A stretch of 64,000 nucleotides of DNA from NCBI RefSeq assembly GCF_019803445.1, contig NZ_CP081844.1, positions 2,058,501-2,122,500 on the forward strand, in the 5' to 3' direction. This DNA comes from Caenibius sp. WL (lineage in GTDB: Bacteria > Pseudomonadota > Alphaproteobacteria > Sphingomonadales > Sphingomonadaceae). The notes beneath the pieces were generated by a model, which ran no database searches, was not told the origin of the DNA, and saw only the letters and a program-made list of their open reading frames with translations. Numbering within the stretch: position 1 is the first letter of the stretch; the number at the start of each line of letters is the position of its first letter. The translations under genes were made by a program, and so were the position numbers. Below, one piece after another: positions 45,295 through 54,320 of the stretch.

Positions 45295-46047
45295 ATGAAA
45301 CTGTTCGAAAATCAGGTTGCCTTCGTGACGGGCGGGGGCAGCGGTATCGGCCATGCCGCTGCTCTGGCCTTCGCACGGCAGGGCGCACGGGTGGCCATTG
45401 CCGACAGCAACGGCGAGGCCGCGCAACAGGTGGCCGCCGAAGTGGAAGACGCGGGTGGGCAGGCACTGCCGCTCACGCTCGACGTGACGGATGCGTCAGC
45501 GGTGGAGGCTGCGGTCGATCGGGTCGTGGCGGAGTGGGGCCGGCTCGATTGCGCTTTCAACAGCGCGGGCATCGCGCTGGAAGATACGACGACGCCCTGG
45601 GGTGAGCGCGCGATCTATAACCGCGTTGTCGCCGTCAATCAGGATGGCGTGCTCAACTGCATGACAGCGGAACTCAAGCATATGGAGGCAGCGGGCAGGG
45701 GCGCGATCGTCAACGCCGCATCGATTGCCGGTGCGGCGGGCACGATCACTGCGGCCTATTGCGCGAGCAAGCATGCGGTGGTCGGGCTGACCCGTTCGGC
45801 CGCCCTGCAGTATGCCGCCAAGGGTATCCGCGTTAACGCCGTTTGCCCCGGGGCCATCGCCACCCCGCTGGTGGCGGAAACGATGAAGGACCCGGAAGCT
45901 GCCCGGATCATTTCCTCGATGCATCCGATGAATCGCCTGGGTGAGGCACGCGAAGTGGCTGATGCGGTGGTGTTCTTGTGCTCCGAATGGGCGAGCTTCA
46001 TCACCGGCCACGATCTGGCGGTCGACGGCGGCTACCTCGCGCGCTAG
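45295..46047 (+). CDS. SDR family oxidoreductase
   Basis: Classical short-chain dehydrogenase of 250 residues with GGGSGIGHA at about 13-21, NSAG near 89-92, catalytic Ser near 141 (NAASIAGAAG) and YCASK. It ends FITGHDLAVDGGYLAR. The substrate cannot be deduced. It starts 8 bases after the tandem TetR stop, so the two are co-transcribed and the TetR may sense this enzyme's substrate or product (inference). Confidence 0.9.
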   Translation: MKLFENQVAFVTGGGSGIGHAAALAFARQGARVAIADSNGEAAQQVAAEVEDAGGQALPLTLDVTDASAVEAAVDRVVAEWGRLDCAFNSAGIALEDTTTPWGERAIYNRVVAVNQDGVLNCMTAELKHMEAAGRGAIVNAASIAGAAGTITAAYCASKHAVVGLTRSAALQYAAKGIRVNAVCPGAIATPLVAETMKDPEAARIISSMHPMNRLGEAREVADAVVFLCSEWASFITGHDLAVDGGYLAR

Positions 46048-46061
46048 GCGGCGCTCGGCTG

Positions 46062-47969
46062 CTAGCGCAGTCTCCAGCGCTCCAACTGTTCGAGCAGGTC
46101 GCTGGCGATCTGGTCTTGGGTGAAGCCTGTCAGATCGCGCGGCTTGCCTGCGCCATCGGTCTGCGCCGCAAGCCACCATTGCAGAGTGCGGCGGCCCTCG
46201 GGTGCGTCCATGGCGGTGAACACGGGGGCAGGCCGCGAACGTGGCGTGAGCCGATAGACGAAGCGGTGCCCGTCTTCCGAACCGATCGAAAGGGATGCAG
46301 CGCCATCTTCTTCCTCGATCGCACTGTCGGCCAATCCTTCCTCGATCATTGCATCGCGGACCGATTGCAGGGCAGGCAGGCCGCTGCGGGCGATCTGGTG
46401 CATGATGTCCCGATGGCTGGCCGGGGCGATCAGCCGTTTCAGCCTTTCGCTGATCGGGGCGGTATCGGAGGGGATGATGTCGCCGGTTGCGTCGGCATTG
46501 GCCTGCCGAACAAGGGCGAATGCCAGCAGGATCATGATAAAGCAGAACGGCAAAGCGGCGACCAGCGTTGCCGCCTGAAGCGCGCCGAGCCCACCCGCCA
46601 GAAGCAGCAGCATCGCCACCGCGCCGAGCACCACGCACCAGTAGATACGCTGCCATCGCGGCGTTTCATCCGCGCCGCCCGAAGCGAGCGTGTCGATTAC
46701 CAGTGATCCTGAATCGGCCGAGGTGACGAAGAAAACGCCGACCAGCAGGATGGCCAGAGTGGAAGTGAAAGAGGCGCCGGGCAGATATTCGAGGAATTCG
46801 AACAGCGCGGTGGCGAGATTGGCGTTGACCGCTTCCGCAATCGCCCCGGCAGCAGTGCCGAGATCGAGCGCGATCGCGGTGTTGCCGAACACCGTCATCC
46901 ACAGGAAGGTGAAAGCTGTCGGCACCAGCAGCACGCCGATCACGAATTCGCGAACGGTCCGCCCGCGCGAGATGCGGGCGATGAACATGCCGACGAACGG
47001 CGACCAGGCAATCCACCATGCCCAGTAGAACAGCGTCCAGTCCGCCATCCAGGCGCGCGGTTCATAGGCATAGAGCGTGAAAGTCCGCACGAAGAAGTGA
47101 TCGAGATAGAGCCCGAAATTCTGCACCAGCGCCCGCAGAAGAAACAGCGTCGGGCCTACCGCCAGCACGAACAGCATCAGCAGGACGGCGAGGATCAGGT
47201 TGAGTTCCGAAAGGCGCCGCACGCCGCGATCGACACCGCTGAGTACGGAAAGAGTGGCAATGCCCATGACAATGACGATCAGCCAGCTTTGTAGCATCGT
47301 GCCGTTCTGGAAATCGTAAACATAGGCGAGGCCCGCGCCCATCTGGGACACGCCCAGGCCCAGCGAGGTGGCGATGCCGAACAGAGTGCCGCAGATGGCG
47401 AAGATGTCCACCGCATCGCCCACCCATCCGTTGATTCTCCGGCCGAGCAGCGGGTGGAGCCCTGAGCGGAGCGTGAGCGGCAGGCCCTTGCGATACGTGA
47501 AATAGGCGAGGCTCAGGCCGACAACCGCATAGACCGCCCAGGCATGGACGCCCCAGTGCGTGAACGTGATGACCATCGCTTCCCGTGCAGCCTGGATGGT
47601 GCCCGCCTCTGCTTCGGGCGGTGCGCTGTAATGCTGGATCGGTTCTGCCACCGCGAAGAACATGAGGCCGATGCCCATCCCGGCGGCGAACAGCATCGCC
47701 AGCCACGAGACATAGGGAAAATCGGGATCGGCATCGTCCGGCCCCAACCGCAGCCGCCCGGCCGGACTGATCGCCAGCCCCACCACCACCGCCAGAAACC
47801 CGGCGACAGAGGCGACGTAGAACCATCCGAACCGGTCGATGACCCAGGCCTGCGCCTGTCGGAAGACTAGGTCGGATGCGCCGGGGGCGATCAGCGCGCC
47901 TCCCAGCAGCAGCCCGGCAATAGCGGTGGCTCCCCAGAAAACGCGCGGATTCATTGTGTTGGCAGGCAT
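46062..47969 (-). CDS. BCCT-family betaine/choline/carnitine transporter
   Basis: 635-residue secondary transporter for a quaternary amine, probably an osmoprotectant or choline. Twelve hydrophobic segments follow MPANTMNPRVFWGATAIAGL. The family signature ADWTLFYWAWWIAWSPFVG is intact, as is the MGIGLMFFAVAEPIQHY segment. The C-terminal about 120 residues are a soluble, cytoplasmic tail, longer than average. It converges with the SDR gene. No BetI or choline dehydrogenase is immediately adjacent, but a GMC oxidoreductase of that general type lies at 54321-55922. Confidence 0.93.
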   Translation of the reverse strand: MPANTMNPRVFWGATAIAGLLLGGALIAPGASDLVFRQAQAWVIDRFGWFYVASVAGFLAVVVGLAISPAGRLRLGPDDADPDFPYVSWLAMLFAAGMGIGLMFFAVAEPIQHYSAPPEAEAGTIQAAREAMVITFTHWGVHAWAVYAVVGLSLAYFTYRKGLPLTLRSGLHPLLGRRINGWVGDAVDIFAICGTLFGIATSLGLGVSQMGAGLAYVYDFQNGTMLQSWLIVIVMGIATLSVLSGVDRGVRRLSELNLILAVLLMLFVLAVGPTLFLLRALVQNFGLYLDHFFVRTFTLYAYEPRAWMADWTLFYWAWWIAWSPFVGMFIARISRGRTVREFVIGVLLVPTAFTFLWMTVFGNTAIALDLGTAAGAIAEAVNANLATALFEFLEYLPGASFTSTLAILLVGVFFVTSADSGSLVIDTLASGGADETPRWQRIYWCVVLGAVAMLLLLAGGLGALQAATLVAALPFCFIMILLAFALVRQANADATGDIIPSDTAPISERLKRLIAPASHRDIMHQIARSGLPALQSVRDAMIEEGLADSAIEEEDGAASLSIGSEDGHRFVYRLTPRSRPAPVFTAMDAPEGRRTLQWWLAAQTDGAGKPRDLTGFTQDQIASDLLEQLERWRLR

Positions 47970-48152
47970 AACAGGGTTCTAAGCCCAAGCTTGGCAGATG
48001 CCAATGCTTTGTGAAAATTGCTCAAATTCCGGATGCGGTTGCAATTTATGGATATCGCAATTTTTGCCGAAGCGCCATCACGGGTCGCAAAGCGTCGTCG
48101 GGGCCGGGGCATCGATGATCCGGCAATCGACAGTGGTGCATGACGCTTTGCC

Positions 48153-48518
48153 ATGACAGCCCGGCTCGGATCGGCTATCGCACGGGGCATGTTCCGCCGC
48201 GGGCTTTTTCTGCTGTGCATGCTTTTGACATCGCTGACTGCGGTGGCAACGCTGCATGCGCGCGAATTTCCGGGTGCGGTCAGTATGGATTGCTCGGGCT
48301 ATATGCATAGCGAGAGCGATCCCGACCAGACGCCCGCTGATGCCGAAAAGGCGTTGCCGCATCATCATGGCAGCTGCCATGGGGCAGTGGCTTTCATTCC
48401 CATCAGGAATAGCGCGCCGATGCCGTTCGTGGCGCACACCCTGCCTGCGTTCCATTCTCCGGCGGCGGCGCTTTATCGCTGGTCGCCAAGCCCCGGACTG
48501 CGCCCCCCTATCGCCTGA
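48153..48518 (+). CDS. small exported His-rich protein at the head of a metal-efflux operon
   Basis: 121 residues or fewer. After a signal-like stretch (GLFLLCMLLTSLTAVATLHA) comes a short region with MDCSGYMHS and PHHHGSCHGAV, giving several His and Cys residues suited to metal binding. In-frame ATGs at 48153 and 48189 are possible starts. It resembles small DUF2946-like proteins near metal resistance genes, but I cannot name a family with certainty. It precedes the czcC-like gene by 70 bases. Confidence 0.6.
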   Translation: MTARLGSAIARGMFRRGLFLLCMLLTSLTAVATLHAREFPGAVSMDCSGYMHSESDPDQTPADAEKALPHHHGSCHGAVAFIPIRNSAPMPFVAHTLPAFHSPAAALYRWSPSPGLRPPIA

Positions 48519-48588
48519 TCGATTCCCTTCGACCTGCCGTTCGCATGACGGATGGCTGACTCGATAGCTTCAATCAGGACTTCTCTCC

Positions 48589-49863
48589 ATGCACAGGATT
48601 ATTGCGGCCGCGCTGGCCGCCACTTCTTGCGTCGCCGCTGCGCAGGCGCAGGATATCGCACCACCGGCAGCTTCACGGCCCACCGGACCCATTCTCACAC
48701 TCGACAGGGCGGTGGCACTGGCAGGTGGCAGTTCGCCTGCGGGCGAAGCGGCACAGGCCGATATCAAGGCCGCGCAGGCCGCGCGTACCGTCGCCGGGTT
48801 GCGGCCCAACCCCAGTGTCGCAATACAGGTGGAAAATATTGCCGGAACCGGGGTCTATGGCGGTTTCGATCAGGCGGAAACAATGGTCGGTGTCAGCGTC
48901 CCTATCGAACTGGGCGGCAAGCGTTCGGCCCGGATCGCCAGCGCCGATGCACAGACCGGCCGGGCGACGCTTATGGCGGCGATTGCCCAGGCGGACATTC
49001 GTTTGCAAGTGACGCAATTCTATATCGAAGCGGTGGCGGCGGAGCAGCGCTTGGCCACTGCGCAGGATCAACTCCGCATCGCGCGCGATGCCGCCCATGC
49101 AGCCCGTATCCGGGTTTTGGCGGGCCGTGCTTCCCCGCTCGAGGAACAGCGCGCCGATGTCACCCGGATCAATGCCGAAGCGGGGGTCGAGCGTGCCGAG
49201 CGCTTAGTGGAAGTTGCGCGGGCGAACCTTGCACGGCGGATCGGCCAGCCGTTGGCGGGGCCGCTTGATATGACGGTGCTCGATTACCTTCCTGCGTCGA
49301 ACGATGGCGGGGCGCGTTCAATGGGCAGCTTGGGCACTCTGGCTCTCGCAGCCGCCGATGCCGATCTGGCCGTGGCCGATGCCGGGGTCCGTCTGGCACG
49401 TGCGCAACGCGTGCCGGATATCACTGTCGGCCCGGGGGTGCGGCGTCTGGAGGCAACCAACGATACGGCTGCCGTTTTCAGTCTTTCCGTTCCGCTCCCG
49501 TTCTTCAATTCGGGGCGGGCGGCTGTCGATGAAGCCATCGCCCAGCGCCAGCGCGCCGACGCCATGCGACGCATGACCGCGCTTGATGCCGAGCAGGCCA
49601 TCGAGGAGGCACAGGCAGAAGCGGCCAATGCTGCGACCACTGCCCGGATGGCGAGCGGGCCCGCGCTGGCCGCCGCGCAGGAAGCCGCGCGGATCGCCCG
49701 CATTGGTTATCGCGAAGGAAAGTTCGGTCAGCTCGACCTGCTCGATGCCGAACGGACGCTTGCGGAAACGCGCCTTGCCGCAATCGATGCGCTCGCCGCT
49801 TACCAGAACGCACGGGCCCGGTTGGAGCGCTTGACCGCTCCCGCACCGGCACAAGGAGACTGA
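48589..49863 (+). CDS. czcC: TolC-family outer-membrane factor of a heavy-metal efflux system
   Basis: 424-residue outer-membrane channel subunit. A signal peptide ends CVAAAQAQD. The long-helix repeats typical of TolC/CzcC follow, with LTLDRAVALAGGSSPAGEAA and GQLDLLDAERTLAETRLAAI as signature segments. It starts a three-gene set (3-base gap to the adaptor gene), giving the CBA order of cobalt-zinc-cadmium efflux systems. The exact metal is not readable. Confidence 0.88.
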   Translation: MHRIIAAALAATSCVAAAQAQDIAPPAASRPTGPILTLDRAVALAGGSSPAGEAAQADIKAAQAARTVAGLRPNPSVAIQVENIAGTGVYGGFDQAETMVGVSVPIELGGKRSARIASADAQTGRATLMAAIAQADIRLQVTQFYIEAVAAEQRLATAQDQLRIARDAAHAARIRVLAGRASPLEEQRADVTRINAEAGVERAERLVEVARANLARRIGQPLAGPLDMTVLDYLPASNDGGARSMGSLGTLALAAADADLAVADAGVRLARAQRVPDITVGPGVRRLEATNDTAAVFSLSVPLPFFNSGRAAVDEAIAQRQRADAMRRMTALDAEQAIEEAQAEAANAATTARMASGPALAAAQEAARIARIGYREGKFGQLDLLDAERTLAETRLAAIDALAAYQNARARLERLTAPAPAQGD

Positions 49864-49866
49864 TCC

Positions 49867-51030
49867 ATGAAACAGGCAAGGAAAGCCTTGGCCATGCTGC
49901 CGCTGGCGTTCGCCGTGCTGCTGGCGGCATGTGGAACCGCAAATAAGGAGGGCGATGAGGCTGCTTCGGCGGAGAAGCACGCAGAAGGAGAAACGGGGCA
50001 TGCCGATCACGGCAAGATCGCGCTAACCGCGGAACAGATCGCCGCCGCCGGGATCGAGATCGGGCGGCCCACCATTGGCGGGGCCGGTACGATCGATTTG
50101 CCTGCCACTATCGAAGGTGATCCGCAGGGCATGCAGGTGGTTTCCGCTGCGATTGGCGGCCGTGTCGTTTCGCTGACACGCAATCTTGGCCAATCGGTCA
50201 ATCGTGGGGCAACGCTGGCGGTGATTGAAAGCCGCGAAGCCGCGCAGATCAAAGGGGAAGTGGAAGCATCCCGTGCCCGGCTTGCGCTGGCCAATGCGAA
50301 CCTCGCTCGGGAGGAACGGCTGTTTGCTCAGCGTGTCTCGCCAGAACAGGACGTGATCGCAGCGCGTACTGCCGCCACGGAGGCGCGGATCGCCTACCGA
50401 CAGGCGCAGCAACAGGTTGCCGCTGCTGGGGGCGGCGGTGGCGGGCTCAACCGGATCGGGATCGCCGCACCGATATCGGGCCAGATCATCGCCCGAAGCG
50501 TGGTGCTGGGGCAGACGGTGGCCGCCGATGCGGAACTCTATCGCATCGCCAATCTCTCCAGTGTCTCGCTTGCTTTTCATCTCCAGCCTGCCGATGCGGG
50601 CCGGGTAAGACCGGGGGGCCATGTGTTGGTCACGGCACCCGGCCGCCAAGCCTCGGCGCGGATCAGTTTCGTTTCGCCCGCGCTCGACGCGCAGACCCGA
50701 TTGGTGCCGGTTATCGCCACGCTCGACAATCGGGGCGGGCAATGGCGGGTCGGTGAAACCGTTACCGCATCGGTCCAGCTATCGGATGGTGGCAATGCCT
50801 CAAACGCCATCAGCGTGCCTCTGACCGCAGTCCAGACGGTGGAAGGCAGAACCGTGGTGTTCGTGCAGACATCCGATGGCTTCCGGGCAGTGCCCGTCAC
50901 CGTAGGCAATGCTTCGGGCAACAATGTGATTGTCCGTTCCGGCCTCAAGGGGGACGAGCGGATCGCCACCACCAACAGCTTCACGCTCAAGGCCGAACTC
51001 GGCAAGGGCGAAGCCGGGCACGAGGATTGA
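49867..51030 (+). CDS. czcB: efflux RND periplasmic adaptor subunit (CzcB type)
   Basis: 387-residue membrane-fusion protein linking the inner RND pump to the outer channel. The N-terminal signal LAMLPLAFAVLLAACGT is a lipoprotein signal (LAAC). A His-containing segment AEGETGHADHGKIALT follows, common in CzcB-like adaptors. The lipoyl/hairpin regions include LASVIES-like AVIESREAAQIKGEVEASRA and IAAPISGQIIARSVVLGQTV. It is flanked by czcC and czcA. Confidence 0.9.
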   Translation: MKQARKALAMLPLAFAVLLAACGTANKEGDEAASAEKHAEGETGHADHGKIALTAEQIAAAGIEIGRPTIGGAGTIDLPATIEGDPQGMQVVSAAIGGRVVSLTRNLGQSVNRGATLAVIESREAAQIKGEVEASRARLALANANLAREERLFAQRVSPEQDVIAARTAATEARIAYRQAQQQVAAAGGGGGGLNRIGIAAPISGQIIARSVVLGQTVAADAELYRIANLSSVSLAFHLQPADAGRVRPGGHVLVTAPGRQASARISFVSPALDAQTRLVPVIATLDNRGGQWRVGETVTASVQLSDGGNASNAISVPLTAVQTVEGRTVVFVQTSDGFRAVPVTVGNASGNNVIVRSGLKGDERIATTNSFTLKAELGKGEAGHED

Positions 51031-51034
51031 TGCG

Positions 51035-54000
51035 ATGATTGCCCCAATCGTAAACTGGGCGGTCCACAAGCGCTGGCTCGTGCTGTTGCTGACCGCCATC
51101 GCCGCCGTGATCGGTGGCGCGGCCCTCTATCGGCTGCCTATCGATGCGGTGCCGGACATCACCAACAACCAGGTGCAGGTGAATATCCGTGCGCCCGCGC
51201 TTTCGCCCGAACTGGTCGAAAAGCAGGTGGCGTTCCCCATCGAAACCGCGCTCGCCGGCATTCCTGGTCTGGAGTATACCCGCTCGCTCAGCCGCAATGG
51301 CTTCGCGCAGGTAACGGCGGTCTTCACGGATTCGACCGATATCTATTTTGCGCGCCAGCAAGTGGGCGAACGGCTGAGCAGCGTGCAGGAAAATCTGCCT
51401 TCTGGCGCAGCACCGGAAATGGGGCCGATCTCCACTGGGCTTGGCGAGATTTACAACTGGACGGTGCGCCTTTCCCATCGTGAAGATGATGACCACAAGC
51501 CCGGCGAACCGGGGATGCAGCCGGATGGCAGCTATATCACACCCGAAGGGGAGCGGCTGACCAGCGATATCGAGAAAGCGACCTATCTGCGCACGGCGCA
51601 GGAATGGATCGTTGCACCCTTGCTCAAGAACGTTCCCGGCGTCGCCGGGGTCGATTCGATCGGCGGATACGGCAAGCAATATCTGGTCATTCCCGATGTA
51701 CCCAAACTCGCAGCATTGGAACTGACGCTCGCCGATCTGACAACGGCGCTGGAACGCAACAATACGAGCATCGGCGGCGGTTTCGTCAATCGCAATGGCG
51801 AAGGGCTGGCGGTGCGCTCGGATGCGCTCATCAGGAACACAGCCGAGTTGTCCCGCGTCGTTATCGCTACGCGCAGCGGGGTTCCGATCACACTCGATCA
51901 GGTGGCGACGGTGCGCACCGGGCAAGCAGTACGCATGGGATCGGCATCGGAAAACGGCACCGAAGTGGTGGTCGGCACGGCGATCATGCGGATCGGGGAG
52001 AACAGCCGGACCGTCGCTATCGCGGTTGCGGAACGGCTTGAGGAAATCAATTCGTCCCTGCCGCCCGATGTGGTGGTCGAACCCGTTCTCGACCGTACCA
52101 CGCTGGTCAACGCGACTATCAGGACGGTGGCGAAGAACCTGAGCGAAGGTGCGCTGCTGGTGGTGGCGGTGCTGTTCGTTCTGCTCGGCAATTTCCGGGC
52201 GGCGCTGATCGCGGCGGCTGTCATCCCGATCACCATGATGCTGACCGGCTTCGGGATGCTGCAAGCCGGGGTCTCGGCCAACCTGATGAGCCTCGGCGCG
52301 CTGGACTTCGGCCTGATCGTCGATGGCGCGGTGATCATCGTGGAGAATGCGCTGCGGCGCATGACCGAACGGCAGCAGCAGGCGGGGCATCTGCTTTCGC
52401 TGGAGGAGCGGCTCGATACGGTCGCTTCGGCTGCCCGTGAAATGATCCGTCCCACGGTCTATGGGCAGGCGATCATTATCCTGGTGTATGTGCCGCTGCT
52501 CACGTTGACCGGCGTGGAGGGCAAGACTTTCGTGCCGATGGCGTTGACCGTCATTATTGCGCTGGCCTGTGCCTTTGTCCTGTCGCTGACTTTCATTCCG
52601 GCGGCGATCGCGATCTGGCTGTCGAAGCGGATCGAGGAGAAGGAAGGCCGCATCATGCGCTGGCTCAAGCTCCGCTACAGGCCCGGGTTGGACAAGGCGA
52701 TGAACCGTCCGTCGCTGACCATAGGGATCGGGATCGGGAGCTTCGTGATCGCGGCTCTTGCGTTCCTGTCGCTGGGTCAGGTGTTCCTGCCGCAACTGGA
52801 TGAGGGCGATATCGTCGTTCAGGCGACGCGCATTCCCGCCACGTCGCTCGATCAGAGCCAGGCAATGACTCTGCCGCTTGAAAAGGCGCTGACAAAGCTG
52901 CCGGAAGTAAAGCTGGCTTTCTCCAAGACCGGGACACCCGAACTGGCGGGCGATCCCATGCCCCCCAATGCGACAGACATGTACGTGATCCTTAAACCCC
53001 GCAAGGAATGGCCCGATCCTGGCCTCGACAAGGCTGAACTGATTGAACGGATCGAAAAGGAAATCGCGCGGTTCCCAGGCAACGCCTATGAAATCACCCA
53101 GCCGATCCAGATGCGGTTCAACGAACTGATCGCGGGGGTGCGCGGGGATGTGGCGGTCAAAGTGTTCGGCGACAACTTTGACACCATGAACGCCACGGCC
53201 GAGCGGATCGCCGACGTGTTGCGGCGCACGGAGGGCGCGGTCGATGTGAAAGTCGAGCAGACCGCCGGGTTGCCGATCCTCGATATCCGGCTCAACCGCG
53301 ATGCAATGGCCCGGCTTGGGGTTACCGCGCAGGATGTGCAGGATACGATCAGCGCCACAGTCGGCGGGCGCGAGGCGGGCATGATCTTCGAAGGCGACCG
53401 CCGCTTCCCGGTGGTGATCCGTTTTTCGGAAGCCCAGCGGGCCGACCTGTCGATGTTGGCGCAGGTGCAGGTTCCCATTTCCGGCGGTTCGTTCGTGCCG
53501 CTGGCCAGCGTGGCGGATATCCGCATTACCGATGGTCCGAACCAGATCAGCCGCGAAAACGGCAAGCGCCGGGTCGTGGTGCAGGCCAATGTCCGAGGGC
53601 GTGATATCGCCAGCGTGGTGGACGATGCGCAGGCCGCGATTGCCAAGGATATCCGCCTGCCTGCCGGCAGCTATCTCGAATGGGGCGGGCAGTTCGAAAA
53701 TCTGGCATCCGCGCGGGATCGGTTGCAACTTGTGATTCCGGCCTGCTTCGCACTGATCCTGCTGTTGCTTTATGGGGCACTGGGATCGGTGCGGGACGCG
53801 GCGATCGTGTTTACCGGCGTGCCACTGGCATTGGTGGGCGGTGTGCTGGCGCTGTTGCTGAGAGGGATGGATTTCTCCGTTTCGGCGGCGGTGGGCTTTA
53901 TCGCTCTGTCGGGCATCGCCGTGCTCAACGGCTTGGTCATGGTTTCCTCGATCAGGGCGCTGATGCGCTCGGGCATGGAACGGGCAGAAGCGGCACGCCT

Positions 54001-54268
54001 GGGGGCGCTCCAGCGGTTGCGCCCGGTGGTGATGACCGCGCTGGTCGCTAGTCTGGGATTCGTGCCGATGGCACTCGCCAGCGGGGCGGGGGCGGAAGTG
54101 CAGAAACCGCTGGCAACCGTTGTGATCGGGGGCCTCATCTCGACCACATTGCTCACGCTGTTCGTGCTGCCCACGCTCTATGCCCGGTATGGGAGCAGTC
54201 AGGTACATGACGATGCATGGGCGGAGAATGCGGGTGAGGGCGGGGCCGAACCGCTGCCTCAAACTTGA
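51035..54268 (+). CDS. czcA: heavy-metal efflux RND transporter (CzcA type)
   Basis: 1077-residue inner-membrane proton/metal antiporter. ATG 51035 gives MIAPIVNWAVHKRWLVLLLT, the standard start; the frame is open farther upstream within the adaptor gene. The HME-RND signature DFGLIVDGAVIIVEN is present, placing acidic residues at about Asp424, Asp430 and Glu437 in TM4. Two large periplasmic loops and 12 helices fit the family. It is 4 bases after the adaptor stop. Substrate range (Zn, Co, Cd or Cu) is not certain. Confidence 0.95.
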   Translation: MIAPIVNWAVHKRWLVLLLTAIAAVIGGAALYRLPIDAVPDITNNQVQVNIRAPALSPELVEKQVAFPIETALAGIPGLEYTRSLSRNGFAQVTAVFTDSTDIYFARQQVGERLSSVQENLPSGAAPEMGPISTGLGEIYNWTVRLSHREDDDHKPGEPGMQPDGSYITPEGERLTSDIEKATYLRTAQEWIVAPLLKNVPGVAGVDSIGGYGKQYLVIPDVPKLAALELTLADLTTALERNNTSIGGGFVNRNGEGLAVRSDALIRNTAELSRVVIATRSGVPITLDQVATVRTGQAVRMGSASENGTEVVVGTAIMRIGENSRTVAIAVAERLEEINSSLPPDVVVEPVLDRTTLVNATIRTVAKNLSEGALLVVAVLFVLLGNFRAALIAAAVIPITMMLTGFGMLQAGVSANLMSLGALDFGLIVDGAVIIVENALRRMTERQQQAGHLLSLEERLDTVASAAREMIRPTVYGQAIIILVYVPLLTLTGVEGKTFVPMALTVIIALACAFVLSLTFIPAAIAIWLSKRIEEKEGRIMRWLKLRYRPGLDKAMNRPSLTIGIGIGSFVIAALAFLSLGQVFLPQLDEGDIVVQATRIPATSLDQSQAMTLPLEKALTKLPEVKLAFSKTGTPELAGDPMPPNATDMYVILKPRKEWPDPGLDKAELIERIEKEIARFPGNAYEITQPIQMRFNELIAGVRGDVAVKVFGDNFDTMNATAERIADVLRRTEGAVDVKVEQTAGLPILDIRLNRDAMARLGVTAQDVQDTISATVGGREAGMIFEGDRRFPVVIRFSEAQRADLSMLAQVQVPISGGSFVPLASVADIRITDGPNQISRENGKRRVVVQANVRGRDIASVVDDAQAAIAKDIRLPAGSYLEWGGQFENLASARDRLQLVIPACFALILLLLYGALGSVRDAAIVFTGVPLALVGGVLALLLRGMDFSVSAAVGFIALSGIAVLNGLVMVSSIRALMRSGMERAEAARLGALQRLRPVVMTALVASLGFVPMALASGAGAEVQKPLATVVIGGLISTTLLTLFVLPTLYARYGSSQVHDDAWAENAGEGGAEPLPQT

Positions 54269-54320
54269 GCGATGGAACGGGAGACCGTGTTTGTATGGTC
54301 TTCCGTTCCTCTGCCCATAA

